Made by a program: the position numbers and the translations under genes
Shown here: piece after piece, positions 16,939 to 25,684 of the stretch
Position numbering within the stretch: position 1 is the first letter of the stretch
How the letters are laid out: each line of letters opens with the position of its first letter
Source of the DNA: Bifidobacterium panos
GTDB taxonomy: Bacteria > Actinomycetota > Actinomycetes > Actinomycetales > Bifidobacteriaceae
Length of the DNA stretch: 49,559 nucleotides
Reading direction: 5' to 3'
Assembly: GCF_012932445.1 (NCBI RefSeq)
Contig: NZ_JAAIIJ010000020.1
Coordinates: forward strand, 1-49,559
The notes under the pieces: model-generated
Seen by the model: the letters and a program-made list of their open reading frames with translations, nothing else
Told to the model about the DNA's origin: nothing
Databases searched by the model: none

Positions 16939-18213
16939 TTATTCCTCCCTCAACACTACGGCGGGGTCGATGCGGGTGGCGCGGCGCACCGGCGGCACCG
17001 AGGCGGCGACGGCGAGCAGCACACTCAACGTCGCCGACGCCAAGCCCAACGGCCAGTTGAAGCCAATCGCGCGCTCGAACACGGCTTGACACAGCACCCG
17101 AGCCAGCGCATAGCCGATCGCCGTGCCGGCCAAGCCCCCCACCAAGCCATACACGCCGGATTCCACATAGAACTCCGCACCGATGGCCCGCGAGGGTGCG
17201 CCCAGCGCCTTGCGCAAGCCGATCTCGTTGCGCCGCTGGGAGACAATCGAGCTGATGGTGGTGCCCACGCCGACCAGCGTCAGCACGAGCACGACCAGCG
17301 AGACAATCCAGAACAGCGTCTGCAGCATCGTGATGATGCGTGTGTCGGACGAGGTGATTTTGGTGACGGTCTGCGCCTTCACACCGGTGTTCGGATTCTT
17401 GTTGAGCGACTTGACCAGCGCGTCGAGGTCGCTGCCGAACGCATTGACGGAGTATTCGACGACATCCGCGCCGCGCTCGCCGCCGGCCAGCTTGGACAGG
17501 TCGGCGTTGGTGGCGTATACGATTTCGTCCTCACTGCCGCCGGTGTCTACGATGCCGGACACGCGGAACTCGGTACCTGAGGTTTCCATGATGTCGGAGG
17601 AGACGCGGCCGTCGTGCATATGTGCCGACGAGTGGCCGCTCGTTTCTTCTGTGCTTTCTTGGGTATCTTCTTCGGTATCGCCGCTCGTTGCGTCCGAGGC
17701 GGTATCAGTCGAGCCGTTATCCGACGCGCGATATCCGATGGTGATACGCGAGCCAATACCCACGCCAAGCGCGTCGGCCACGTCGCGCCCGACCATCACA
17801 TTCCCTGCGGCAGGCCAGTCGCCGGTGACGTTCCAGTGCTGATTGAGCTGCTTGACAGCCGTGGGGTCAATGCCGGCCAGTGTATAGGGGGCCGAGTTGA
17901 TACGCACGCTCTCATAGCGGTAGGAAGCCGATTTCGCACCGTATTCGCCCGAGATGAGCGCGGTGACGTTTTGGACAGTGTCGGCGTCAAGTCCGCCGTT
18001 GCCCTCGGCCGTTTCGGACGGCGTGACGATGAGGTTCGCGCCATATGCGCGCATCTCCTCGTTCATCTGCTGCGGCACGGCGATGCAGATCGAAGCCAAG
18101 GCAAACAGCGTGGTCGCGCCGACAAGCACGGCGATGACGGCCATGGCCGCGCGCGAACGTCGGCGGAACACTGCGCCGAACAGCATGGTGATGAACATCC
18201 TGCGGTTATTCAT
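16939..18213 (-). CDS. FtsX/MacB-like ABC permease of the iron operon (second)
   Basis: The product has 424 residues. One N-terminal helix (RAAMAVIAVLVGATTLFALA) is followed by a large extracytoplasmic domain (about residues 50-280) with GANLIVTPS near its start, then three C-terminal helices with SQRRNEIGLRKALGA, the FtsX coupling motif. The extracytoplasmic domain holds an acidic Ser/Thr/Asp/Glu stretch with an HSSAHMHDGR segment, rich in possible metal ligands. It starts 72 bases after its paralogue and ends directly before the ATPase start. Confidence 0.85.
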   Translation of the reverse strand: MNNRRMFITMLFGAVFRRRSRAAMAVIAVLVGATTLFALASICIAVPQQMNEEMRAYGANLIVTPSETAEGNGGLDADTVQNVTALISGEYGAKSASYRYESVRINSAPYTLAGIDPTAVKQLNQHWNVTGDWPAAGNVMVGRDVADALGVGIGSRITIGYRASDNGSTDTASDATSGDTEEDTQESTEETSGHSSAHMHDGRVSSDIMETSGTEFRVSGIVDTGGSEDEIVYATNADLSKLAGGERGADVVEYSVNAFGSDLDALVKSLNKNPNTGVKAQTVTKITSSDTRIITMLQTLFWIVSLVVLVLTLVGVGTTISSIVSQRRNEIGLRKALGAPSRAIGAEFYVESGVYGLVGGLAGTAIGYALARVLCQAVFERAIGFNWPLGLASATLSVLLAVAASVPPVRRATRIDPAVVLREE

Positions 18214-18285
18214 CGCTCACCTCCGCAAACTCGCCGCTCGCTCTCAGTCGCGGCAGCGGCCACCAATATCCCGTATCTCATAGCT

Positions 18286-19647
18286 TCACCGACCATGCAG
18301 CACTTCGGCAGGCCTTAAGTTCAATATCGCGCGAATCGACGAGAACGACGCCACCAGCACCGTCAACGCCAGCAATACAAACACCAATACGAACACCATC
18401 GGGCGCATCGTAATGCCCGAATCGAACACCACGCGCCCCACAATCTGCGCCACACCGGAACCGAGCAGCGCGCCCGCAATCGCGCCTATCAGCGAAATCA
18501 TCGCCGTTTCGGCCAGCATCAGACGGGACACCGCGCCGTCGCTCGCTCCGATGGCCTTGAGCAGAGCCAGCTCCGAGCCGCGCTCGCCAATGGAGGCGGC
18601 CATGAGATTCGCCACGGCGATGGCCGCCGCCACCAGCGACAGCACTGTCATCAGCACCATCACGGCCTGGGTTTTGCGCAACACATCACCCTGCAATGCG
18701 GCGACCTGGCGCACCTGCTTGGCGACGGCCCCGTCAATCACATCTTCGATTTGATAGGCAATCGACGAGGGATACGCCGTGCAATACCACGTCTCCCACT
18801 CGTCCTGCGTGAGCGCGGCCGGGTTTTTGGCGGCCTTGCGCGCCAAGTCGTTGTCGGGTGTGGTGAGCGCCTTGACCTCGATTTTGTCGATGGAATCCGG
18901 CAGGTCGGACAATTGCTGCGCCGCAGCCGAGGGGATATACATCGCGTCATCGTCCGAATCGCCGGATTCGTAGATGCCGGTGACAGTGATCTTCTGCACA
19001 TTGCGCGCGCCCGAGGCGTTCGTTTTGTTCAGCGTGACGGTGCCGCCGACACCCACACCCAGCTTGGCGGCCAGCTTCTTGCCGACAAGCCCCTGCGTGC
19101 TGTCGTCCTTGGGCCATGAGCCTTCCAGCTTCCACCATGAGCGCATGCCGCGCATGCCCGCCACTGCCGATTCGCCCGAGTCCATGTGCAGTTGCTTGGC
19201 GAACCATGTGCCGACGATGGGCACGCTGGTGGCCTTGCATGAATCGACTGAATCGGCCGAATCGGTTGCATCGCCGGAACCATCGGAGCAATCAACGTCG
19301 GCGTGGATATTCAGTTCCGGCGCGAAGTTCGTGATGTTGAACGCCCAGAAAATCGTCTTGATTTTCGCCGCGTCCGATTCCTTGAGGAACGTGGTGGGGT
19401 CAGAGCTATTGTCAGTGCTGTCGCCCGACGTATTATACAAATCGCTCACCACGGCGCTGGCTTTGGGTTGCACGACGATGTTGGAGCCATACGTCGACAG
19501 TTCCGCGTTGAGCTTGTCTCCCACATCGAACACGACGCCGAGCATGGCGACGCTCACCGTGGCCGACAAACACACGGTGAGCGCGATCAACAGCCGCCGC
19601 TTGAGCTGGCGGGTGAACGAGCGGGCGATCATGCGGATGAAGAACAT
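18286..19647 (-). CDS. FtsX/MacB-like ABC permease of the iron operon (first)
   Basis: The product has 453 residues. It begins with FIRMIARSFTRQLKRRLLIA, a helix and YGSNIVVQPKASAV, mirroring the neighbour at 18213. The extracytoplasmic domain is followed by SIGERGSELALLKAIGASDG, the ATPase-coupling motif, and three helices. It contains DVDCSDGSGDATDSADSVDS, an Asp/Ser-rich acidic loop with one Cys. The two permeases likely form a heterodimer, as Cj1661/Cj1662 are thought to. Confidence 0.85.
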   Translation of the reverse strand: MFFIRMIARSFTRQLKRRLLIALTVCLSATVSVAMLGVVFDVGDKLNAELSTYGSNIVVQPKASAVVSDLYNTSGDSTDNSSDPTTFLKESDAAKIKTIFWAFNITNFAPELNIHADVDCSDGSGDATDSADSVDSCKATSVPIVGTWFAKQLHMDSGESAVAGMRGMRSWWKLEGSWPKDDSTQGLVGKKLAAKLGVGVGGTVTLNKTNASGARNVQKITVTGIYESGDSDDDAMYIPSAAAQQLSDLPDSIDKIEVKALTTPDNDLARKAAKNPAALTQDEWETWYCTAYPSSIAYQIEDVIDGAVAKQVRQVAALQGDVLRKTQAVMVLMTVLSLVAAAIAVANLMAASIGERGSELALLKAIGASDGAVSRLMLAETAMISLIGAIAGALLGSGVAQIVGRVVFDSGITMRPMVFVLVFVLLALTVLVASFSSIRAILNLRPAEVLHGR

Positions 19648-19665
19648 GTCAATCAGCCTCCATCT

Positions 19666-20937
19666 TCACTGAAAGTGCGCCGACAGCGCGTCGAGCACGG
19701 AAGTCTGGATGACGATTTTGCCGGATTCGACTTTGTAGTCGAACGGAACGGGGTTGCAGCCGCCACTAAAGCCGATGGTGGCGAGATTGATGGCCACATC
19801 GCACTTCTTGCAGATGATTTTGCCGTTCTTCTCGTAATATCCCGCATCGCCGCAGTTCTCGCACGCGTCAAGCCCGACACCGTAGGCACCGCCGTTCTTC
19901 TTGATGACGATGAAGCGCATCGTGGTGCCGTCTTTGGCTTTGTATTCGAAGCGGTGCAAGTGCCCGTCCGAAACCTGATCGAAGCTGATGGTGGCCACGC
20001 CGTCCTGCAACGAATAGTTTTCGGGGGGCGACAGCGTGATGACCTGTTGCGTTTGGGCCACGCCATAGGTCAGCGCCACCGTCACGCCGATCATGGCGAC
20101 CAGGCTCCATGCCCCCGCGGCCTTCGCCCGGCGGCGGAACGCGATATGCGCACGCACATCCGCTTCGTTCTCGCCACTCGCCTTGACCTTGAAGCCCATC
20201 ACCAGAGAGGCGATCGCCGGAATGGCGAACACCAGCACCATCGCAATCACCATGTCGCGCTGATGGTTGATGGCCCATACGAGCAGCATGAACATGTTCG
20301 TCGGGAAACGCACGATGCGCTTGGATTGCAGAATCTGCGCCAAATCGGTGAAGTGCGAGGCGAATAGCAGCGCAATCAGCAGCAACGTGGCAACAGTGAA
20401 CGCCGGACGCACGTTCGAACCGCGCATGGTGCGTACAATCAGCGCCGCCACGATGGCAGTGGCCGCCCCCAGCGCAAAGCCGAGCGCGCGCAGCAGCATG
20501 TCGGAAGTGAAGAAAGTCTCGCCCGGCTCAACGAAGATCGTCAGTTTCAGCACCACGTCGGGCAGCGCATGGAAGGTGGTGACTGCGATCGCCAGCGCGG
20601 CGATCAGGTTGGCGATATCGAGCGCACGGGCATGCGCATGCCAGTCGGCGGTGAGTTTGCGCGCGAACAATACGATGACGAACACGGCGATATCGAGCAG
20701 CACGCAGCACCACAGTGTGGGGTAGTTGACGAAGGTGCGTTGCGTGATGATGGCTGCGGCGCGCAGCGCGGCGAACACGACGGCACCGGCGAAACCGACC
20801 AGAACGCCAATCAGGCGCCAGTGGCGGCTAGCCGGCTTGTCGCGCCCCTCACCCACGGTGAGCATGACATTGAGCGCTATGACGAGCAGCGCCACGGGCA
20901 GCGTGCCCTGCAGCACCGTCACATATTGCAAAAGCAT
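19666..20937 (-). CDS. DUF2318-domain polytopic membrane protein (Cj1660/FetA-like)
   Basis: The product has 423 residues. About eight helices are followed by a C-terminal extracytoplasmic domain carrying CENCGDAGYYEKNGKIICKK (CxxC...CxxC) and later GGCNP, matching DUF2318 (PF10080), thought to bind metal or an Fe-S centre. It lies between the P19-like gene and the two permeases, exactly as in P19/FTR1-type operons. It may carry electrons across the membrane or handle iron at the outer face; neither is proven. Confidence 0.85.
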   Translation of the reverse strand: MLLQYVTVLQGTLPVALLVIALNVMLTVGEGRDKPASRHWRLIGVLVGFAGAVVFAALRAAAIITQRTFVNYPTLWCCVLLDIAVFVIVLFARKLTADWHAHARALDIANLIAALAIAVTTFHALPDVVLKLTIFVEPGETFFTSDMLLRALGFALGAATAIVAALIVRTMRGSNVRPAFTVATLLLIALLFASHFTDLAQILQSKRIVRFPTNMFMLLVWAINHQRDMVIAMVLVFAIPAIASLVMGFKVKASGENEADVRAHIAFRRRAKAAGAWSLVAMIGVTVALTYGVAQTQQVITLSPPENYSLQDGVATISFDQVSDGHLHRFEYKAKDGTTMRFIVIKKNGGAYGVGLDACENCGDAGYYEKNGKIICKKCDVAINLATIGFSGGCNPVPFDYKVESGKIVIQTSVLDALSAHFQ

Positions 20938-21022
20938 TGCGCACCTTTCGTCGTTATGCCCCTAATAATGTCCTTAGCGCGGCTCCCGCTGAACCATCCG
21001 TCAGTGGGAGCCGCGCGATCAA

Positions 21023-21667
21023 TCACCACTCCTGGGGAGTGTAGTTCCAATCCGGGAATGTGACCTCCAGCGGCTCGGTCCAAAAGCGGCCCGTGACGCC
21101 GGTTTCCGGGTCGACGTGCAGCATCCAGCCCTTCTTTTCGGGGGATTCGATCTTGAGCCCCAGCTTATAGGCACCGGCCTTGTCAAGCTTGATGTTGGCA
21201 CCGTAATGCGGGCCGTCGGAGGCGAGCATCTGCATGAACACACCCGAAGCGACGGACTCATTGCTCGACTTGTCGATGATTTCGTAATCGACCGTCAAGT
21301 CCGGCACGAAATCGCCCTTGCCGTAGCCCAGCTCGGTGCCCTTCTCGTTGGCCGAGATATCGGCTTCGAGATGGAAGCTGGCGTCCGCGGCCTTCAAACC
21401 CATGCCCGAAGGTTCCATATCAATGGGCTGGAAATAGACGGCGTTGACGGTCAGCGGGCCGACCTCCTGATCGGAGTGTGCCTCGTCGACCTGAATCTCC
21501 TCGAAACCGGCCGACTTCTTGCTGTCGCTGGACTCGGAGGACGAGGAGCCGCTCGTATCGCTGGACGAGCTGTTGCTGTTGTTGCTGTTGCCGCAAGCGG
21601 ACAGCGTGAAAGCCATGGAGCCGACCAGCAGCATGCCGAGCAGTGCGGCGATCTTCTTATTCTTCAT
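21023..21667 (-). CDS. P19/Tp34-family iron-transport lipoprotein
   Basis: The product has 214 residues. It has a signal peptide ending in TLSAC (lipobox) and a Ser/Asn linker, then the P19/Tp34 domain (PF10634): GPLTVNAVYFQPIDMEPSGM, SFHLEADISANEKG, GDFVPDLTVDYEI and ASDGPHYGANIKL. The Met and His residues in these segments are the metal ligands known from Campylobacter P19 and E. coli FetP, which work with an FTR1 permease. It is the second gene of the operon, 87 bases after the permease. Confidence 0.9.
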   Translation of the reverse strand: MKNKKIAALLGMLLVGSMAFTLSACGNSNNSNSSSSDTSGSSSSESSDSKKSAGFEEIQVDEAHSDQEVGPLTVNAVYFQPIDMEPSGMGLKAADASFHLEADISANEKGTELGYGKGDFVPDLTVDYEIIDKSSNESVASGVFMQMLASDGPHYGANIKLDKAGAYKLGLKIESPEKKGWMLHVDPETGVTGRFWTEPLEVTFPDWNYTPQEW

Positions 21668-21754
21668 TATTTCTCTTTCTGTAGTGAGCCATACTCTTAG
21701 ACTCTTAACCCCCGCTGGCGGGAGCTGCCACGCAGTTGCGTGACTGGGGGTGGC

Positions 21755-23527
21755 TTACAAGTCCTGTTCCCCCAAAGCTTGATGTCGCTTTTTCCTGACC
21801 AATCCGACGACGAACAGCGCGATTACCGCCGCGCCCGCCACGCATTGCGCGCCGACAGTTTCGGCGTAGGGGTACAGGCCGATCCAATCGTTGGTGGGCA
21901 CGCCGTTCACATAGGTGCCCTCGATGAGGTCGCCTTCGATCAGCGCGTGGATGCCGCCGCCCGCGAAAATGACGACCAACACGGCCATCAGAATCGAGGT
22001 GACGAGGAAGAACGGGCCGATGGGAATCTTCACCGAGGTGAAGCGCAGCACGAAGAAGATGATGAGCAGCACCACAGCCGCCGCGCCGCCGCCGATCCAC
22101 ATGCCGCGCGCGTCCTGGCTCATCGAATAGATGGACTCGTAGAAGATCACGGTTTCGGCGCCTTCGCGGAACACGGCGAGGAAACTCAGCATGGCGAGCG
22201 AAACCACCATGCCGAGGCTCACCTTCTCGCCCGCCTCGACTTTGTTGGCCGCGCTGGCCACCGCCGCCTTGGTTTTGCCTCGAATATAGCGGTTCCACGC
22301 TTCGACTGAGGACTTGTTCAGCATCCAGTTGCTCGTCCACAAGAGCATGCCCATGGCGATCAGCGCGCACACGCCCTCAGAAATCTCCTGAATCGGCCCG
22401 GAGCCGCCGAAGAACACCGTGAACAGCACGGCGATCAGTCCGGAAGCCGCCAGTCCGGCGAGCACGCCGAGATAAATCCACTTGGTGAAGCGCCGGTTGC
22501 CGGACTTGACGAGATAGGCGATCACCGCGGCCACCACCAGAAGTGCCTCGAGCCCTTCGCGGATGAGAATCAGAAACGCCTGGCCGACGGCGCTGGTGAT
22601 GAACTTGGTGAAACCGTTCACGCTGCTGGCCGCGCCGCCGTCCAGCGTGGCGGCGTCCTCGCTGAGCCAGCTTTTGAGTTGGTCGACGAGCTCTTTGATT
22701 TCGGCACTCGACGCGCCGTCGCGCATGGCTTTGCGCGTCATTTTGAACTGGTATTCGACTTGCGAAACGCGGTCGCCTGAGATCGCGTTCATCACGTTCT
22801 TCTCGAAGCCGAGCTTTTCGTAGTACTGGTAATAGGCGTTGTTGACCAGGCTCGAACCCTGCTCGCCCTTGCCTGAAACCGCCGCTTGATAGGCCTTGTC
22901 GAGGATGGCGTTCATCTCGGAGGCCACGTCCGCCCACGTGCGTTCGCCTTTGCCTGTGGACGAGTTTTTCTTCGCGGCGTCGAGCTGCTTGCGTTCCGCT
23001 TGCGTCTGCTCGGCGAGTGCGGCGGCGTAATCCTTGGGGTTGGCGAGGTCGGGATTGGCATCCAGCGTGACGGCCGTCTCGCCCAGTTGCGCACTCAGGG
23101 TTTCAACCCCGGTGTTGACGGCGTCGGTGTTGCCTTGCGTGTAGGCGAGGTTTTCGAGGTCGGTGAACTGCTTGAGCAGTGACTGTTGGGCGTCCGCACC
23201 GATGGTGTCGCTGGCTGCTTTGGAGAAGTTGGAGGCGTCATAGCCGATCCAACGCGCGTTCTGGAAGTCGGTGGCCGCTTCGTAGTATTTGCCGGACTGG
23301 TAGTCGCTTTGCCCCTGCGCCAGCTGTTGCTCGATGTTCTGCGCGGCCGCTGCCCAACTGTCGAAGTTCGTTTTTGCGTCGGCGGCGAGGGCCGTGGGCG
23401 CGGCGCAAGCGAGCAATGTCAGCAACATAGCCACGGCCATGGCGGCACCGCGGCCAAGAATATGTGTGAGGTGGCGGGGTGCAGTCACAGCATTGCTCCG
23501 TGATGGTCTCGCCGCGCAACACAGCAT
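21755..23527 (-). CDS. FTR1-family iron permease with long extracytoplasmic domain
   Basis: The product has 590 residues. ATG 23527 is chosen because AAGAGGA lies eight bases upstream and a signal sequence follows (AVAMLLTLLACAAPTALAAD); a longer open frame upstream has no such support and crosses the operator repeats. Residues about 45-290 form a helical extracytoplasmic domain (NFDSWAAAAQNIEQQL, GYDASNF, then ANAxx-type helices). The permease core carries REGLEALLVV from Arg323 and REGAETVIFYES from Arg454, the two REGxE motifs that bind ferric iron in FTR1/EfeU. It is the first gene of the iron operon and has two operator-like palindromes in its leader. Confidence 0.95.
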   Translation of the reverse strand: MLCCAARPSRSNAVTAPRHLTHILGRGAAMAVAMLLTLLACAAPTALAADAKTNFDSWAAAAQNIEQQLAQGQSDYQSGKYYEAATDFQNARWIGYDASNFSKAASDTIGADAQQSLLKQFTDLENLAYTQGNTDAVNTGVETLSAQLGETAVTLDANPDLANPKDYAAALAEQTQAERKQLDAAKKNSSTGKGERTWADVASEMNAILDKAYQAAVSGKGEQGSSLVNNAYYQYYEKLGFEKNVMNAISGDRVSQVEYQFKMTRKAMRDGASSAEIKELVDQLKSWLSEDAATLDGGAASSVNGFTKFITSAVGQAFLILIREGLEALLVVAAVIAYLVKSGNRRFTKWIYLGVLAGLAASGLIAVLFTVFFGGSGPIQEISEGVCALIAMGMLLWTSNWMLNKSSVEAWNRYIRGKTKAAVASAANKVEAGEKVSLGMVVSLAMLSFLAVFREGAETVIFYESIYSMSQDARGMWIGGGAAAVVLLIIFFVLRFTSVKIPIGPFFLVTSILMAVLVVIFAGGGIHALIEGDLIEGTYVNGVPTNDWIGLYPYAETVGAQCVAGAAVIALFVVGLVRKKRHQALGEQDL

Positions 23528-23552
23528 GCTCGGATTCCTCTTTTCCTTCAAG

Positions 23553-23584
23553 TATTGCAAGTGCGATATATTGCAAGTGCGATA
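23553..23584. promoter_or_regulatory. Two identical abutting 16-bp palindromic operator-like sites
   Basis: TATTGCAAGTGCGATA occurs twice without a gap (23553-23568 and 23569-23584). Each copy fits TATnGCAnnTGCnATA, a dyad-symmetric site. They lie 26 bases upstream of the FTR1 start codon, so in the leader or over the promoter. The sequence does not resemble the DtxR/IdeR or Fur consensus. Binding by an iron-responsive or other regulator is inferred. Confidence 0.6.
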
Positions 23585-23729
23585 CATGCACCGCACCCAA
23601 CGATAAAGCGGAACAGAGAAGAAAAACAGTCTTGATTTTTGGGGATTTTTGTTGTATGAGACAACCAAATGGCGCAATTCCAACGTTCTTGTGCCGCCGC
23701 AGAGCCCATCGCGTCTCATATTGTGAGTA

Positions 23730-23762
23730 TCGGCGCCGCGTCGATCACGATTGCGGCGCCGA
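23730..23762. terminator. Hairpin between the HTH gene and the iron operon
   Basis: TCGGCGCCGC (23730-23739) pairs exactly with 23753-23762 around a 13-base loop, starting five bases after the stop of the minus-strand HTH gene. No T run follows, so it may only attenuate read-through. Confidence 0.5.
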
Positions 23763-23767
23763 CGATT

Positions 23768-24112
23768 TCAGCCGATTTCCGGCTGGCCGACGATGCGCAA
23801 TGCCGCGCCGATCGCGCGTTCATGGCGTCGCTTGATGGCCTGACGCCGCTCCTCCGCCGCGCGGGTGATCGTGTCCATCTTCTTCCAACGCGCCACACTG
23901 CGCTCGATGCGTTTGTAGCCGATCAGCTCCGGGTCAAGTCCGGCCTCGCGGAAAATCTTGACCGGCGATTCTCCCGCGAGGTAACGCCGCATGCACAGCT
24001 TCCTGAACGAGTCGGAATAGGTGATGCGCACGCGGGTCGCATTGGCGACCGCGGACAGCCCGCGCAACAATCGCACTTCCTCGTCACTGAACCTTCCGCC
24101 TCCCAACGACAT
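23768..24112 (-). CDS. Small HTH protein, paralogue of the IS3-OrfA-like gene at 4153
   Basis: The product has 114 residues from ATG 24112, with GAAAGGTGA at a good distance upstream; an ATG at 24121 overlaps that ribosome binding site. FRKLCMRRYLAGESPVKIFR followed by EAGLDPELIGYKRIERSVAR aligns directly with the protein at 4153-4542. The leucine-zipper end is missing and replaced by a basic AAEERRQAIKRRHERAI tail. No OrfB follows. It is intact, has its own ribosome binding site and sits upstream of the iron operon on the same strand, so it may be a domesticated DNA-binding protein; a link to iron control is only suggested by position. Confidence 0.6.
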   Translation of the reverse strand: MSLGGGRFSDEEVRLLRGLSAVANATRVRITYSDSFRKLCMRRYLAGESPVKIFREAGLDPELIGYKRIERSVARWKKMDTITRAAEERRQAIKRRHERAIGAALRIVGQPEIG

Positions 24113-24193
24113 GTCATTCACCTTTCTATTTGTCGGTTTATATTGGCCGCGCGAAGCCTTGGGCTTTGCGCCGTAAAGGGTGTGTTTCGAGGT

Positions 24194-24199
24194 ATTATA
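24194..24199 (-). promoter_or_regulatory. Possible -10 element of the HTH gene
   Basis: On the minus strand the sequence is TATAAT, 81 bases before the start codon at 24112. The -35 region at the right distance (TAAATG) is weak. Confidence 0.35.
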
Positions 24200-24458
24200 C
24201 GGGGCTATCGCCCGCCATTTACCCCCCGATTTTTCGGTGTCGCCAACTCGCGCACCTCCGCGAAAACCGCAGAATAAAGCCGTTTTCTGCCCCTCGCAAC
24301 AACCGATATCAACCCAAATTGCGCCACTGTGACATTAAGCACATGTCAGCTTCCTCACATCATCGCCGATGGGGAATCGGCTCCGGCCCAACAAACTCCT
24401 CTACATGGCCGTTCCTATTATGTTGGTAATAGTCGGCATTGTTCTGTAAGGAGCGCTT

Positions 24459-25475
24459 GTGGGAATCAAGGACGTGGCGGCCCGCGCCGGGGTTTCGATC
24501 AGCACGGTCTCGTATGTGATGAGCGGCAAGCGTTCCATTAAGGAGGAGACTCGCCGTAAGGTCATGCAGGCCGCCAATGAATTGGGGTATCGGTCCAAAA
24601 ATCAGGCCCAGGCTTCGAAGGTGAACTGTACGAAGGTTCTTGCATTGAGTTCGCCGGTGCATGAATATACGGATTATTCGAATTATGCGGCTTTTTTCTT
24701 TGCGATCGCCGCAAGAGCTAAGAGATATGGCTACGATATCCTGCTGCTGATGCACGAGTATGGTGATCGGGAGCTGGTTCGCGTTGTCCAAAGCGGCATG
24801 GTTGACGGCATTCTGCTGTTGGATGTGTTGATGAACGATTCTCGTGCCGAAGTGGCATCTATGTTGGAGGTTCCGGTGGTGTCCGTCGGTTATCCGTCGA
24901 ATACCGAGGCTGTATATTCTGTGGATCTCGACTTTGAGAGGATGGGGCGTGAAGCGATAGAGAAGGCCGCGACATTGGGGCACAATCATGTGTTGATTAT
25001 CGGCAGTAATGGATTCGCCTATGAGGATGGGTCGAATTATCTGATTCGTTTTCGTGATGCCGCCATCAAGCGTGGTTCTGATTTGAATATGAAGGTGACG
25101 TTCATGCCTTCCACAGGCTTTGGTATGGCGGATGTGAAGCTGTTGTTGTCTGCCGCGTTTGCTCAGGATCCCCTGATTACGACGATCATATGCCAGACCA
25201 ACGCCACACATGTGAACAATCTGCTTGTTGCTTTGAATGAGCGTGGACTGGTGGTGCCGCGTGATATTTCCGTGATGGCTGCCTGCACGCAGGGATTGCA
25301 ACAGTTGTCGCAAGCCGTCGATGAGATGCCAATGGAACCGAATGCCGTGTGTGCCCATGCGGTGGACGTGATGATGGAAATCCTTGAAGGCCGGCGAAAC
25401 GATGTCGGTGCTGTTGAATTGTTGCCTGCACAATATTTGGCCCGCGGGACGATGGGTGAATGCCGCCTGTCGTGA
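24459..25475 (+). CDS. LacI-family transcriptional regulator
   Basis: The product has 338 residues, the family norm. The GTG start at 24459 has AAGGAG (24449-24454) four bases upstream. IKDVAARAGVSISTVSYVM then EETRRKVMQAANELGYR is the classic LacI HTH and hinge. The sugar-binding periplasmic-like domain follows, with VDGILLLDVL, PVVSVGYPSN and a C-terminal LPAQYLARGT. It sits directly upstream of a sugar ABC operon on the same strand, so it most likely senses the imported oligosaccharide or its product and represses that operon. Confidence 0.9.
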   Translation: MGIKDVAARAGVSISTVSYVMSGKRSIKEETRRKVMQAANELGYRSKNQAQASKVNCTKVLALSSPVHEYTDYSNYAAFFFAIAARAKRYGYDILLLMHEYGDRELVRVVQSGMVDGILLLDVLMNDSRAEVASMLEVPVVSVGYPSNTEAVYSVDLDFERMGREAIEKAATLGHNHVLIIGSNGFAYEDGSNYLIRFRDAAIKRGSDLNMKVTFMPSTGFGMADVKLLLSAAFAQDPLITTIICQTNATHVNNLLVALNERGLVVPRDISVMAACTQGLQQLSQAVDEMPMEPNAVCAHAVDVMMEILEGRRNDVGAVELLPAQYLARGTMGECRLS

Positions 25476-25567
25476 TATGGCGTCTCATGTTGCGCAACGT
25501 ACGGGTAAAGAAATGGTTGATCGAGGCTTTGTGAACCCTAACAAAAGTAGATCACTGAAGCAATTTG

Positions 25568-25606
25568 TCGAAATCTATCGAAATAAGTTGAAATAATAGT
25601 CGAAAT
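25568..25606 (+). promoter_or_regulatory. Four phased TCGAAAT direct repeats upstream of the binding-protein gene
   Basis: TCGAAAT or TTGAAAT begins at 25568, 25578, 25588 and 25600, about one helical turn apart, so all copies face the same side of the DNA. The third copy contains TTGAAA, a possible -35. They lie 79 to 117 bases before the binding-protein start. They may be regulator half-sites or curvature-inducing A-tracts. Confidence 0.45.
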
Positions 25607-25684
25607 TCTTTAGCTTAATTTAGTGAGCATGAGTTTAGACGTATGTTGAAACTCACCTCAGTAAAGGTGCTGAAAGGAGAAACG

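Noticed and set aside
25384..25596. Short plus-strand frame overlapping the LacI 3' end
   Set aside because: It lies mostly within the LacI gene in another frame and runs into the regulatory repeats; no ribosome binding site.
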